Of a stretch of DNA of 9,544 bases, positions 1 through 6,067 are shown in pieces. The notes beneath the pieces are model-generated. The model searched no databases, was not told where the DNA came from, and saw only the letters and a program-made list of their open reading frames with translations. This DNA is from an uncultured Candidatus Saccharibacteria bacterium (GTDB lineage: Bacteria; Patescibacteriota; Saccharimonadia; Saccharimonadales; Saccharimonadaceae), in assembly GCA_938038145.1 (NCBI GenBank), contig CALHQU010000008.1, positions 1 through 9,544 of the forward strand. Direction: 5' to 3'. The position numbers were made by a program, and so were the translations under genes. Each line of letters opens with the position of its first letter. Position 1 is the first letter of the stretch.

Positions 1-1
1 C

Positions 2-109
2 GCCTTGTCGTTCCTGGATGGAAAGTCGGGGCGTACGGCGATTATTACTTCGCTGGATAAAACTGCTGAAGCTATTAGCGGCTCGGCGGGCACGATAGTT
101 AAATCGTAA
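2..109 (+). CDS. arcC: Carbamate kinase, C-terminal end (partial)
   Basis: Only the last 35 residues lie in the window, read in frame from base 2 to a TAA at 107-109. They contain GRTAIITSLDKTAEAISG followed by SAGTIV. This resembles the end of carbamate kinases, where a G-x-x-A-I-I-T-S-L strand is followed by a helix and a closing GT-(I/V)-(I/V). Carbamate kinase makes ATP and carbamate from carbamoyl phosphate and ADP, the last step of the arginine deiminase pathway. That pathway is known in host-associated Saccharibacteria. arcA and arcB may lie upstream, outside the window; this is inferred. The fragment is short, so another amino-acid-kinase family member is possible. A hairpin terminator follows within 10 nt of the stop. 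Confidence 0.68.
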   Translation, partial: ALSFLDGKSGRTAIITSLDKTAEAISGSAGTIVKS

Positions 110-117
110 TCAAAATC

Positions 118-168
118 AAGAAGTTCCTGTAAATGGCGCAGGAGCTTCTTGTGTTTATGTATGTTTTA
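118..168 (+). terminator. Intrinsic terminator after arcC
   Basis: Arms AAGAAGTTCCTG (118-129) and CAGGAGCTTCTT (139-150) pair over 12 bp with a single G-T wobble around a 9-nt loop. A T-rich but interrupted tract follows (151-172). It starts 9 nt after the arcC stop, as expected for the end of that transcript. Confidence 0.75.
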
Positions 169-177
169 TTTTATAAT
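149..177 (+). promoter_or_regulatory. Promoter of first corA-like gene
   Basis: A perfect TATAAT lies at 172-177, with a weak -35 candidate TTGTGT at 149-154 and a 17-bp spacer. Transcription would start about 184-186, on or next to the ATG at 186, giving a leaderless mRNA. No Shine-Dalgarno sequence is present. The -35 overlaps the 3' arm of the preceding terminator hairpin. Confidence 0.6.
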
Positions 178-185
178 ATGAAATT

Positions 186-1100
186 ATGTTGCAATATCTT
201 CGTTCGACAAATAGTGATTCGATAATTAGCCCGCAAGAAAATTTGCAGTCTGGTTCGTGGGTACGCTGCGAAAGACCGAGCGACGAAGAGGTTTCGCAAT
301 TGCTGACGCTGGGCTTGGATGAGGATTTGATAAGTGACGCGCTTGACCCGCACGAGGTGCCGCGTATTGAGTTTGACGACGAGTGGACTTATTTGATTGC
401 GCGATTGCCAGACACTGATGATGATTTTAACGATTTTACCACGCCGATTTTATTCTGCATTAATAAAGATCATATCGTAACATTGTCCAGAGATAGTTTG
501 GGACGATTGTGGCAGCCATTTATTGATAAGATGCGGATTAGAACAGATCGACAAGTTGAGCTTTTGGTGGCGATGGTTGAGGCGATTTCAATGCAATATC
601 AGCGGCGCGTGGCAACGATTAATCGCCAGATGCGAGCGGCTACGGACAGTATTCATACACTGAGAGTTAATGACATTGCCACACTGGCGGAGTATGAGCG
701 CAAATTGAATGATTATCTTGACGCGTTAATTCCGATGAACTGGGCAATTGAGAGACTTTTGGCGACTCAAAAATTGCGACTTAAAGCCGATGACAAGGAA
801 GACGTTGAGGATATTTCGATTGATTTGGAGCAGGTGATTGCGCGTTGTAAAAGTTTGTTGAGGACGATTACTAATGTGCGCGATAGCTATAGGGCGGTGA
901 TGGATACGCGCCTTAACGAAACAATTCGTCTGCTAACTGTAATTACCGTAGCTTTGACTATTCCGACGATGATCGCTGGACTATATGGCATGAACGTGCC
1001 AGTTCCAGGCGCCGATAATCCGTTGATGTTTTGGGCGATTACCGCAGTTAGTGTAGTGCTGGCATTTGTTGTGGGTTATTATTTCCTGCGCCGCCGATAA
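186..1100 (+). CDS. corA: CorA-family divalent cation channel, copy 1
   Basis: This 304-residue protein has the CorA plan: a long N-terminal cytoplasmic domain, a helical stalk (about 120-240), then two C-terminal membrane helices. TM1 (about 247-266) ends in the signature YGMN at 267-270, and TM2 spans about 279-299 before a basic RRR tail. CorA proteins form homopentamers in the inner membrane that let Mg2+ (sometimes Co2+ or Ni2+) in, gated by Mg2+ bound to the cytoplasmic domain. The acidic residues between TM1 and TM2 are reduced to a single Asp (GAD), though short loops vary in this family. The ATG at 186 is chosen because a TATAAT box ends 8 nt upstream. A second corA-like gene follows after 57 nt. 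The substrate cannot be fixed from sequence. Confidence 0.92.
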   Translation: MLQYLRSTNSDSIISPQENLQSGSWVRCERPSDEEVSQLLTLGLDEDLISDALDPHEVPRIEFDDEWTYLIARLPDTDDDFNDFTTPILFCINKDHIVTLSRDSLGRLWQPFIDKMRIRTDRQVELLVAMVEAISMQYQRRVATINRQMRAATDSIHTLRVNDIATLAEYERKLNDYLDALIPMNWAIERLLATQKLRLKADDKEDVEDISIDLEQVIARCKSLLRTITNVRDSYRAVMDTRLNETIRLLTVITVALTIPTMIAGLYGMNVPVPGADNPLMFWAITAVSVVLAFVVGYYFLRRR

Positions 1101-1122
1101 AGTTTAATTGCAATTCGACAGA

Positions 1123-1151
1123 TTGCTAATATCGCTTGTGTATATTATAAT
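1123..1151 (+). promoter_or_regulatory. Promoter of second corA-like gene
   Basis: TTGCTA (1123-1128), a 17-bp spacer and a perfect TATAAT (1146-1151). The -10 box ends 6 nt before the ATG at 1158, again predicting a leaderless transcript. No terminator separates the two corA genes, so read-through from the first promoter is also likely. Confidence 0.65.
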
Positions 1152-1157
1152 CTTCTC

Positions 1158-2078
1158 ATGATGGTGGGCTATTTTGAACGCAGATCGTTGACTGAAAAGT
1201 TGACGCAAGCTCAACGAATGCATAAAAACGGTTGGATTAATTTGACTGGAAGTCTTGATGTTACTCGAGTTTCAAAGGCTTTGTCGTTGTCTGCTAATAT
1301 TGTCCGTGACGTACTGGACATCCACGAATTGCCTCGAGCGGAGTTTTCCGATGGCGTTGAATATATTTTTACACGCATACCATTTGGTCAAACTGATTCT
1401 GGCAAAACGGCACCGTTTTTGATTGCAATTAGCGGCGGTCATTATATTACAATATCGCCTCATGTTAAATTTTCACCTCTGGAGGTTGGCGATTATTTAT
1501 TTAGCACAACCGAGCGTCCAGCGGGAGTTTTTGCTGCGAATTTGGCATATATTATTTCTCAATATGAACAGCGCGTGCATTTGTTGACGGAGCAAATTAG
1601 CGATGCTCGTCGGCGACTAAGTCGTCATGAAGTTGAGAATTCGGATTTTATTAAATTTGTCGCAATTGAAGACACGCTCAATGAATATCGAAGCAGTTTG
1701 GAAGGTATGTCCCGTGTTATTACACAACTGATGGAAAATCGCCGCCATCTATTTAAGACTAGAGATCTGGAAGCCTTGGAGGACGTCGATCTACACATCA
1801 GGCAAGTTTTAGTGGCAATCAGTTCCAGCACACACACAATTTCCAGTATCCAAAATGCTTATTCGACGGTTGCTAATAATACGCTGAACCAACGTATGAA
1901 GGCATTGACCGCCATAACAATTCTTCTGGCTATTCCAAACGTTTTTTACGGAATGTATGGAATGAATATCGCGTTACCATTTCAGGGCGAGCCTTGGGCG
2001 TACCCAGTTATCACCAGTTTTACAGCGTTGTTGATTTTACTTGTTATGTTTGTTGCTAAGCGACTCCGCTTATTCTAA
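1158..2078 (+). CDS. corA: CorA-family divalent cation channel, copy 2
   Basis: A 306-residue CorA-type protein with the same layout as its upstream neighbour and YGMN at the same residue numbers (267-270). TM1 covers about 247-266, the short outer loop reads IALPFQGEP, and TM2 covers about 280-300 with a basic end. Both proteins share an N-terminal (D/H)xHE(L/V)PR(A/I)EF motif but differ through much of the soluble domain. The two are therefore old paralogs, not a recent duplication. They might form separate pentamers for different ions or conditions, or mixed channels; this is inference. Two ATGs stand in tandem (1158 and 1161). The first fits better because the -10 box ends 6 nt before it. 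No Shine-Dalgarno is seen. Confidence 0.92.
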   Translation: MMVGYFERRSLTEKLTQAQRMHKNGWINLTGSLDVTRVSKALSLSANIVRDVLDIHELPRAEFSDGVEYIFTRIPFGQTDSGKTAPFLIAISGGHYITISPHVKFSPLEVGDYLFSTTERPAGVFAANLAYIISQYEQRVHLLTEQISDARRRLSRHEVENSDFIKFVAIEDTLNEYRSSLEGMSRVITQLMENRRHLFKTRDLEALEDVDLHIRQVLVAISSSTHTISSIQNAYSTVANNTLNQRMKALTAITILLAIPNVFYGMYGMNIALPFQGEPWAYPVITSFTALLILLVMFVAKRLRLF

Positions 2079-2090
2079 TATAGATATAAT

Positions 2091-2111
2091 AAGCATTTTC
2101 AAAATGTTTTT
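2091..2111 (+). terminator. Weak AT-rich hairpin after corA copy 2
   Basis: CATTTT and AAAATG (2094-2106) form a small palindrome followed directly by five T (2107-2111). The stem is short and AT-only inside, so termination would be weak. It is the only candidate end for the corA transcript before the next promoter. Confidence 0.25.
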
Positions 2112-2113
2112 GC

Positions 2114-2142
2114 TTGACGTGCCAATAAACGTTTGGTAACAT
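2114..2142 (+). promoter_or_regulatory. Promoter of an orphan transcript
   Basis: TTGACG (2114-2119), a 17-bp spacer, and TAACAT (2137-2142) preceded by TGG, an extended -10 element. The predicted start is about 2149-2150, where an ATG lies. This is one of the better promoters in the window, yet no recognised gene follows on this strand before the terminator at 2383. Confidence 0.6.
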
Positions 2143-2240
2143 TGTTAGCATGTCTCGCGCCGAAGCATTAAATTGCTGATATTAAGTGATAAAGGTCGAA
2201 GCGCGTGGGGCTGCACATAATAATAAGGAGTGCAAAACAC

Positions 2241-2333
2241 ATGCCAATAGCAATCAAATTTGTGCCATCAAGGCGCAAAAAGATCGCGGTGGATGTGGTG
2301 CCTGCCGAATGGCAAACATACATAGCACAATAA
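2241..2333 (+). CDS. Possible 30-aa small protein, unknown function
   Basis: A short ORF with AAGGAG at 2225-2230, 10 nt before the ATG, ending in tandem stops TAA TAA. The product begins MPIAIKFVPSRRKKIAVDVV and ends in an EWQTYIAQ-like tail. It is basic in the middle (RRKK), has no membrane segment or cysteine, and I do not recognise it. Support comes from the ribosome binding site, the double stop, and its place between a good promoter and a strong terminator. Against it stand the tiny size and slightly long spacing. It may be a spurious reading of a structured RNA. An overlapping GTG-started ORF in another frame (2186-2368) has a less convincing start. Confidence 0.35.
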   Translation: MPIAIKFVPSRRKKIAVDVVPAEWQTYIAQ

Positions 2334-2382
2334 TAAAAAGTAGTGCAGTCGCTCCAACGATAGAATAGGGACGACTATAAAC

Positions 2383-2420
2383 AAATCCCGCTCCAAGGCA
2401 CCGGAGCGGGATTTTGGTTT
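2383..2420. terminator. Bidirectional intrinsic terminator
   Basis: AAATCCCGCTCC (2383-2394) and GGAGCGGGATTT (2403-2414) form a perfect 12-bp GC-rich stem with an 8-nt loop. T-rich sequence follows on both strands. It ends the orphan transcript on the plus strand and the dsbA-like gene on the minus strand, whose stop codon is about 20 nt away. Confidence 0.88.
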
Positions 2421-2433
2421 GTGTGAAAATGCG

Positions 2434-3126
2434 TTAATCTTTTACTTCAACGCCAGCTTTTTTCAAGGCTTCCTTGACTGATGATTCAATTGAGCCAGAA
2501 CTGTCCATCTCGGTATTTTTTCCATTTATGTAGAAAGTTGGTGTTGCGGCAACGCCGTGTTTGCGACCGAGAGCCATGTCGAAGTCAATTTTATTTTTAA
2601 CCCTGTTGCTGGCAATATCGGTTTTATATTGATCGATATTAAGCTTCAATTGTTCAGCATAAGATTTGAAAATGTTGTCGCGTTCTGTAGTGTTGGCACT
2701 TTTCCAGGCATCCTGATTTGCGTATAGAAGCTCATTCATTTCCCAGAATTTACCCTGTAAACCAGCAGCTTCAGCCACGGCAGCGGCAGCGCGTGCGTTA
2801 GGGTGTGAGCTGGCAATTGGGAAATTGCGGAAAATTAAGCGAACGTGATCTTTGTATTTTTTAGCTAGCGCTTCAGCTTTTGGTGCAGCGGTGCCACAGC
2901 CAGGACATTGATAGTCGGCGTATTCGACAATTGTTACTTTGGCGTCTTTGCTGCCAATTTCGTGATCTGCAATATTGCCATTTCTTGATTCTGCGCTGAT
3001 AGCCGTGTTTAGCTGATCGTTGTTGATGTCGCTAATATTTAGTCGATTTTGTGTCGAAATATAAATCATTCCACCAACAATTGCTACTACAATAATTGCG
3101 AAAATTATCCAGCTTCTCTTATTCAT
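2434..3126 (-). CDS. Membrane-anchored DsbA-like thiol oxidoreductase
   Basis: This 230-residue protein has an N-terminal membrane anchor (about 6-24) and an outward-facing thioredoxin fold of the DsbA type. The active site CPGC is at 74-77, after VEYADYQ. A helical insertion spans about 105-185, and the cis-proline loop TPTFYINGK begins at 195 (Pro196). Family members catalyse disulfide formation in exported proteins. In many Gram-positive-like and CPR bacteria they are reoxidised by VKOR or DsbB, neither of which is visible here. The ATG at 3126 has GGAGG 4 nt upstream and an extended -10 promoter (3149-3157), so it has a short leader. It diverges from the CBS-domain gene. Likely substrates include exported cysteine-pair proteins such as the one at 8023-8565 (inference). 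Confidence 0.9.
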   Translation of the reverse strand: MNKRSWIIFAIIVVAIVGGMIYISTQNRLNISDINNDQLNTAISAESRNGNIADHEIGSKDAKVTIVEYADYQCPGCGTAAPKAEALAKKYKDHVRLIFRNFPIASSHPNARAAAAVAEAAGLQGKFWEMNELLYANQDAWKSANTTERDNIFKSYAEQLKLNIDQYKTDIASNRVKNKIDFDMALGRKHGVAATPTFYINGKNTEMDSSGSIESSVKEALKKAGVEVKD

Positions 3127-3148
3127 TTTACCTCCATTTACTCTAGTA

Positions 3149-3157
3149 AGTATAGCA
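3149..3157 (-). promoter_or_regulatory. Promoter of the dsbA-like gene
   Basis: On the minus strand TGC plus TATACT forms an extended -10 element (3157 down to 3149). No good -35 is visible. The start would be about 3142, leaving a leader of roughly 16 nt that holds GGAGG (3135-3131) before the ATG at 3126. Confidence 0.55.
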
Positions 3158-3167
3158 CGGAATGCTG

Positions 3168-3173
3168 TACAAT
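3168..3173 (+). promoter_or_regulatory. Candidate -10 box of the CBS-domain gene
   Basis: TACAAT ends 6 nt before the ATG at 3180, matching the leaderless spacing of the other genes. No convincing -35 is found, and the -35 zone overlaps the -10 of the divergent dsbA-like promoter. The box lies downstream of the in-frame ATG at 3162, which is why 3180 is preferred as the start. Confidence 0.42.
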
Positions 3174-3179
3174 AAAACT

Positions 3180-4202
3180 ATGACGATTGTGCTAATTTTT
3201 GGATATTTGGTTACTTTGGTGGTTTTGTTGATAGTGCTGGGAGTTCAGCCGAAAACGTCTTCGCACAGCCAATTTGAGCTGCGGCGGAGAAGTGGACTAG
3301 GCGATGAAAAGGCTAAAATTCTTTTGCGACAAAGAGAATTTTTACGAGATATTATTTCGTTGCAACGCGCCGTGGCTTCTTTATGTTTGGTAATTTTAAG
3401 TGTTATTAGTGTCTATTTGTTCAATTGGGCGGCTGGACTCTTTTTGTCAATTATAATAGCCCTAGAAATCGGAGCTGTCGCGCGAATTGGTTTGTGGCAG
3501 AAATATTCACAGCAGCTTTATGAAAAATACGAACCGCTAATTTTAACGACAATTGAGCGACATCAAGTAATTTTGTCGCTAATCCGTTCGGTGTCGCCAG
3601 TGGTTGGTGATGGCCGGGTGATTGAGTCGAAAGAAGAATTGCTGGAAATGGTGGCTCAATCCAGCGGGGCGATTTCATCTTCTGAGAAAAAGCTTATTAC
3701 TAACGGACTGAAGTTCAATGATATGAAGGTCGAGGAAATTATGACGCCGCGAAGCATGATTGAATCGGTACCTATGAATGAACTTCTCGGGCCGCTAGTA
3801 CTTGATGATCTCCATAAAAAAGGGTATAGCAGATTTCCTGTCATTGATGGCGACATTGACCATGTTGTTGGCATGCTGAGAATTCAGGATTTGTTGACGA
3901 TTGATCGCAAAGCAAAATCTCATCGTGCGGAAACGGTCATGAGCAAAGACGTCTATTATATTCGCGAAAATCAAACTCTACAGCATGCCTTGGCTGCATT
4001 TTTGAAAACGCAACATCACTTGTTTATTGTTGTAAATGAGTTTCGAGAAACAGTTGGCTTACTGAGCTTAGAAGACGTAATTGAAGCGCTATTGGGTCAG
4101 AAAATCATTGACGAATATGATGTTTATGGAGATATTCGTAAGGCTGCCACGGCTAATCCACAGAAAAATAATTTGCCCACAAAAACTCGACGAGATGTTT
4201 AA
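3180..4202 (+). CDS. CorC/CNNM-like membrane protein with CBS pair
   Basis: It is 340 residues long from ATG 3180. An in-frame ATG at 3162 would add six residues, but a -10 box lies between the two. The numbers below count from 3162. There is one membrane helix at about 8-28, a charged loop, then two close helices at about 69-108. A cytoplasmic segment with the CorC/CNNM-like sequence KEELLEMVAQSSGAISSSEK follows. Then comes a CBS pair: CBS1 about 193-250, starting with IMTPRSM, and CBS2 about 258-312. The family includes Mg2+/Na+-linked transporters and cofactors of Mg2+ efflux, with CBS pairs binding Mg-ATP. The usual C-terminal CorC_HlyC domain is absent and only a polar 30-residue tail remains. 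Its place near two corA genes supports a role in Mg2+ balance, but transport itself is unproven. Confidence 0.82.
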   Translation: MTIVLIFGYLVTLVVLLIVLGVQPKTSSHSQFELRRRSGLGDEKAKILLRQREFLRDIISLQRAVASLCLVILSVISVYLFNWAAGLFLSIIIALEIGAVARIGLWQKYSQQLYEKYEPLILTTIERHQVILSLIRSVSPVVGDGRVIESKEELLEMVAQSSGAISSSEKKLITNGLKFNDMKVEEIMTPRSMIESVPMNELLGPLVLDDLHKKGYSRFPVIDGDIDHVVGMLRIQDLLTIDRKAKSHRAETVMSKDVYYIRENQTLQHALAAFLKTQHHLFIVVNEFRETVGLLSLEDVIEALLGQKIIDEYDVYGDIRKAATANPQKNNLPTKTRRDV

Positions 4203-4204
4203 TT

Positions 4205-4220
4205 CTGGGAATTTGCCCAG
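4205..4220 (+). other. Short inverted repeat between the CBS gene and aspS
   Basis: CTGGG (4205-4209) and CCCAG (4216-4220) face each other across 6 nt, just after the stop codon and over the -35 zone of the aspS promoter. With no T tract it is a poor terminator. It could be an operator or a weak hairpin, and no regulator is identifiable. Confidence 0.35.
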
Positions 4221-4224
4221 ATTA

Positions 4225-4233
4225 TGCTATAAT
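4225..4233 (+). promoter_or_regulatory. Extended -10 promoter of aspS
   Basis: TGC followed by a perfect TATAAT (4228-4233), ending 7 nt before the aspS ATG. No -35 match is seen, which is typical when an extended -10 compensates. No T-box or other leader is possible, because transcription should begin at the start codon. Confidence 0.7.
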
Positions 4234-4240
4234 AACAGAT

Positions 4241-6019
4241 ATGAAAAATAGAATTTTGGCGGCAGAAACTTCTAAAAAAGTTGGTGAGGATATTACAGTT
4301 GCGGGCTGGGTTCATTCCAGGCGTGATCATGGCGGATTGATTTTTATTGATTTGCGTGACCACACGGGTTTGGTTCAGTTGGTTATTAACCCTGATAAAA
4401 AGGAAGCTTTTTCTTTGGCGGAAAGCTTGCGAGATGAGTTTGTGGTTCGTGCTTGTGGTGTGGTTGCGGAGCGTGGTGAAGGTCTGAAAAATCCGAATAT
4501 TGCCAGTGGCGATGTGGAAATTGTTGTGGACAATTTGGAGATTTTGAACCGAGCCGAAACTTTGCCAATTCAGCCATTTGCCGAGGACAATCAAGCTGGC
4601 GAAGAACTAAGATTCAAATATCGTTATCTTGATTTGCGTCGTCCAAAAATGCAAAACATGCTTAAAAAACGCGCCGAAATGTATCGTCGAATCCATGAAT
4701 ATATGGACGATCGAGATTTTATTGAAATTCAAACGCCAATTTTGGCTAATTCAAGTCCTGAGGGTGCGCGTGATTTTCTGATTCCGAGTCGTTTGCAGGA
4801 GGGGAAGTTTTACGCCTTGCCACAAGCTCCACAGCAGTTTAAGCAGTTGCTGATGGTTGGCGGTGTGCCGCGTTATTATCAGTTGGCGGCTTGTTTTCGT
4901 GATGAAGATCCACGAGCAGATCGCTTGTATGGCGAGTTTTATCAGCTTGATTTGGAGATGAGTTTTGCTGAAGATGGCGAAGAAGTTCGTGTTGAAGTCG
5001 AACCTTTAATGAAGCAACTGGCAACTGATTTTGCTGGTAAAAAATTGTTGGATTTGAGCGATTTGGCGGTTGGTGATGGCAGTCCAATTCCGCGAATTTC
5101 GTATCGCGACGCCATGGAAACTTACGGTTCTGATAAGCCTGATTTGCGATTTGGTATGGAATTGACAGAACTGACAGACGTGTTCTCTGAGACTGAGTTT
5201 GGTGTATTTAAAAATGCTGAATGCATTAAGGCTATTTGCGTAAAAAATGGCGCAAGTTTGAGTCGCAAGCAAATTGACAATTTCACCAACATCGCTAAGA
5301 GTGAAGGCGCTGGCGGTTTGGCGTACATTACATATCAAGACGGTGAAGTAAAATCTCCAATTGCGAAATTCTTGAGTGAGAAGGAATTAGCTGATATCCA
5401 GCAGAAAACTGGTGCGGTTGATGGCGATGCAGTGTTCTTTGGCGCTGATTCTCGCTCGGTTGTTAACGCTGTATTGGGACGCTTGCGTAATGAATTTGCC
5501 TCGCATTTTAATCTTAAAGATCCATCTGTCGTGGCGTTTGCTTGGATTATTGATTTTCCGTTTTACGAATGGGATGAGCGTAGTAAGAAGCTTGACTTTG
5601 GACATAATCCGTTCAGTATGCCAAAGGGTGGTTTGCAGGCTCTGGAGTCTGCTGAAACTGACGCCAAAAAATTATCCATTGTCGCCGATCAGTTTGATAT
5701 GGTGATGAATGGCTATGAGATTTGCTCTGGCGGTGTTCGCAATCATAATCCAGCGGTGCTATACAAAGTGTTCGGTTTGCTGGGATTTAGCGAATCTTAT
5801 GTTGAAGAAAAGTTTGGCGCTATGTTGGGCGCTTTCAAATACGGCGCTCCGCCTCACGCAGGATGTGCTTTTGGTGTTGATCGTATTTTGATGGAATTGA
5901 CCGATGAGCAAAACGTTCGTGAGACTCTGGCGTTTCCAAAGAATGGCTCTGGCGTGGATGTGATGATGAATTCGCCATCAGTTGTTGATCCCGCTCAGCT
6001 GCGCGAATTGGGTCTGTAG
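4241..6019 (+). CDS. aspS: Aspartyl-tRNA synthetase, bacterial type
   Basis: At 592 residues this is the usual length for bacterial AspRS. An N-terminal OB-fold anticodon-binding domain (about 1-105) carries WVHSRRDHGGLIFIDLRD. The class II core follows: motif 1 around FIEIQTPIL (160-168), then GARDFLIPSR; motif 2 with FRDEDPRADR (219-228); the GAD insertion domain at about 300-410; and motif 3, GAPPHAGCAFGVDR, ending at 548. It charges tRNA-Asp with aspartate in the cytoplasm. His30 and Gly81 sit where non-discriminating AspRS such as that of Pseudomonas aeruginosa has His31/Gly81, while E. coli has Leu30. The enzyme may therefore also charge tRNA-Asn for later amidation by GatCAB. It is transcribed from its own promoter as an apparently leaderless mRNA. 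It is intact, and leucine codons are mostly TTG. Confidence 0.97.
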   Translation: MKNRILAAETSKKVGEDITVAGWVHSRRDHGGLIFIDLRDHTGLVQLVINPDKKEAFSLAESLRDEFVVRACGVVAERGEGLKNPNIASGDVEIVVDNLEILNRAETLPIQPFAEDNQAGEELRFKYRYLDLRRPKMQNMLKKRAEMYRRIHEYMDDRDFIEIQTPILANSSPEGARDFLIPSRLQEGKFYALPQAPQQFKQLLMVGGVPRYYQLAACFRDEDPRADRLYGEFYQLDLEMSFAEDGEEVRVEVEPLMKQLATDFAGKKLLDLSDLAVGDGSPIPRISYRDAMETYGSDKPDLRFGMELTELTDVFSETEFGVFKNAECIKAICVKNGASLSRKQIDNFTNIAKSEGAGGLAYITYQDGEVKSPIAKFLSEKELADIQQKTGAVDGDAVFFGADSRSVVNAVLGRLRNEFASHFNLKDPSVVAFAWIIDFPFYEWDERSKKLDFGHNPFSMPKGGLQALESAETDAKKLSIVADQFDMVMNGYEICSGGVRNHNPAVLYKVFGLLGFSESYVEEKFGAMLGAFKYGAPPHAGCAFGVDRILMELTDEQNVRETLAFPKNGSGVDVMMNSPSVVDPAQLRELGL

Positions 6020-6032
6020 AATATTTGCAATA

Positions 6033-6061
6033 TTGATCTACTGTTTTGGTTGTGCTAGTGT
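6033..6061 (+). promoter_or_regulatory. Promoter of the CAP-domain gene
   Basis: TTGATC (6033-6038), a 17-bp spacer, and TAGTGT (6056-6061) preceded by TGC. The -10 ends 6 nt before the ATG at 6068, predicting a leaderless start. A GAGGG lies only 1 nt before the ATG, too close to work as a ribosome binding site. Confidence 0.55.
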
Positions 6062-6067
6062 GAGGGT

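Larger units (their letters stand above)
2149..2420 (+). other. Orphan transcription unit: possible small RNA or small-peptide mRNA
   Basis: This covers most of the 355-nt stretch between corA copy 2 and the dsbA-like gene. A promoter starts it and a perfect hairpin terminator ends it, giving a transcript of about 265 nt. It contains a 9-codon ORF at 2150-2179 beginning at the predicted first base of the RNA, then a 30-codon ORF at 2241-2333 with its own AAGGAG. Short complementary pieces are visible: CGCGC (2156-2160) with GCGCG (2201-2205), and TGCAC (2212-2216) with GTGCA (2230-2234). The second pair puts part of the AAGGAG in a hairpin loop. I looked for and did not find signatures of tmRNA, SRP RNA or RNase P RNA. 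It could be a regulatory RNA, a leader-controlled small gene, or both. Confidence 0.4.

Noticed and set aside
2186..2368. 60-codon GTG-started ORF
   Set aside because: It has no ribosome binding site at a useful distance and a poor composition, and it overlaps the better-supported 30-codon ORF in another frame.
2149..2420. tmRNA, SRP RNA or RNase P RNA in the intergenic region
   Set aside because: A GGGGCTG, a short ORF with double stops and a terminator hinted at tmRNA, but no tRNA-like acceptor or T-arm and no matching 3' end was found. SRP and RNase P core motifs are also absent.
4199..4594. 131-codon minus-strand ORF over the start of aspS
   Set aside because: It is antisense to clear AspRS coding sequence, shows no family resemblance, and has no promoter or ribosome binding site.
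6020..6067. Terminator between aspS and the CAP gene
   Set aside because: Only tiny AT palindromes (ATATT/AATAT) with no T tract were seen; these are better explained as promoter sequence.
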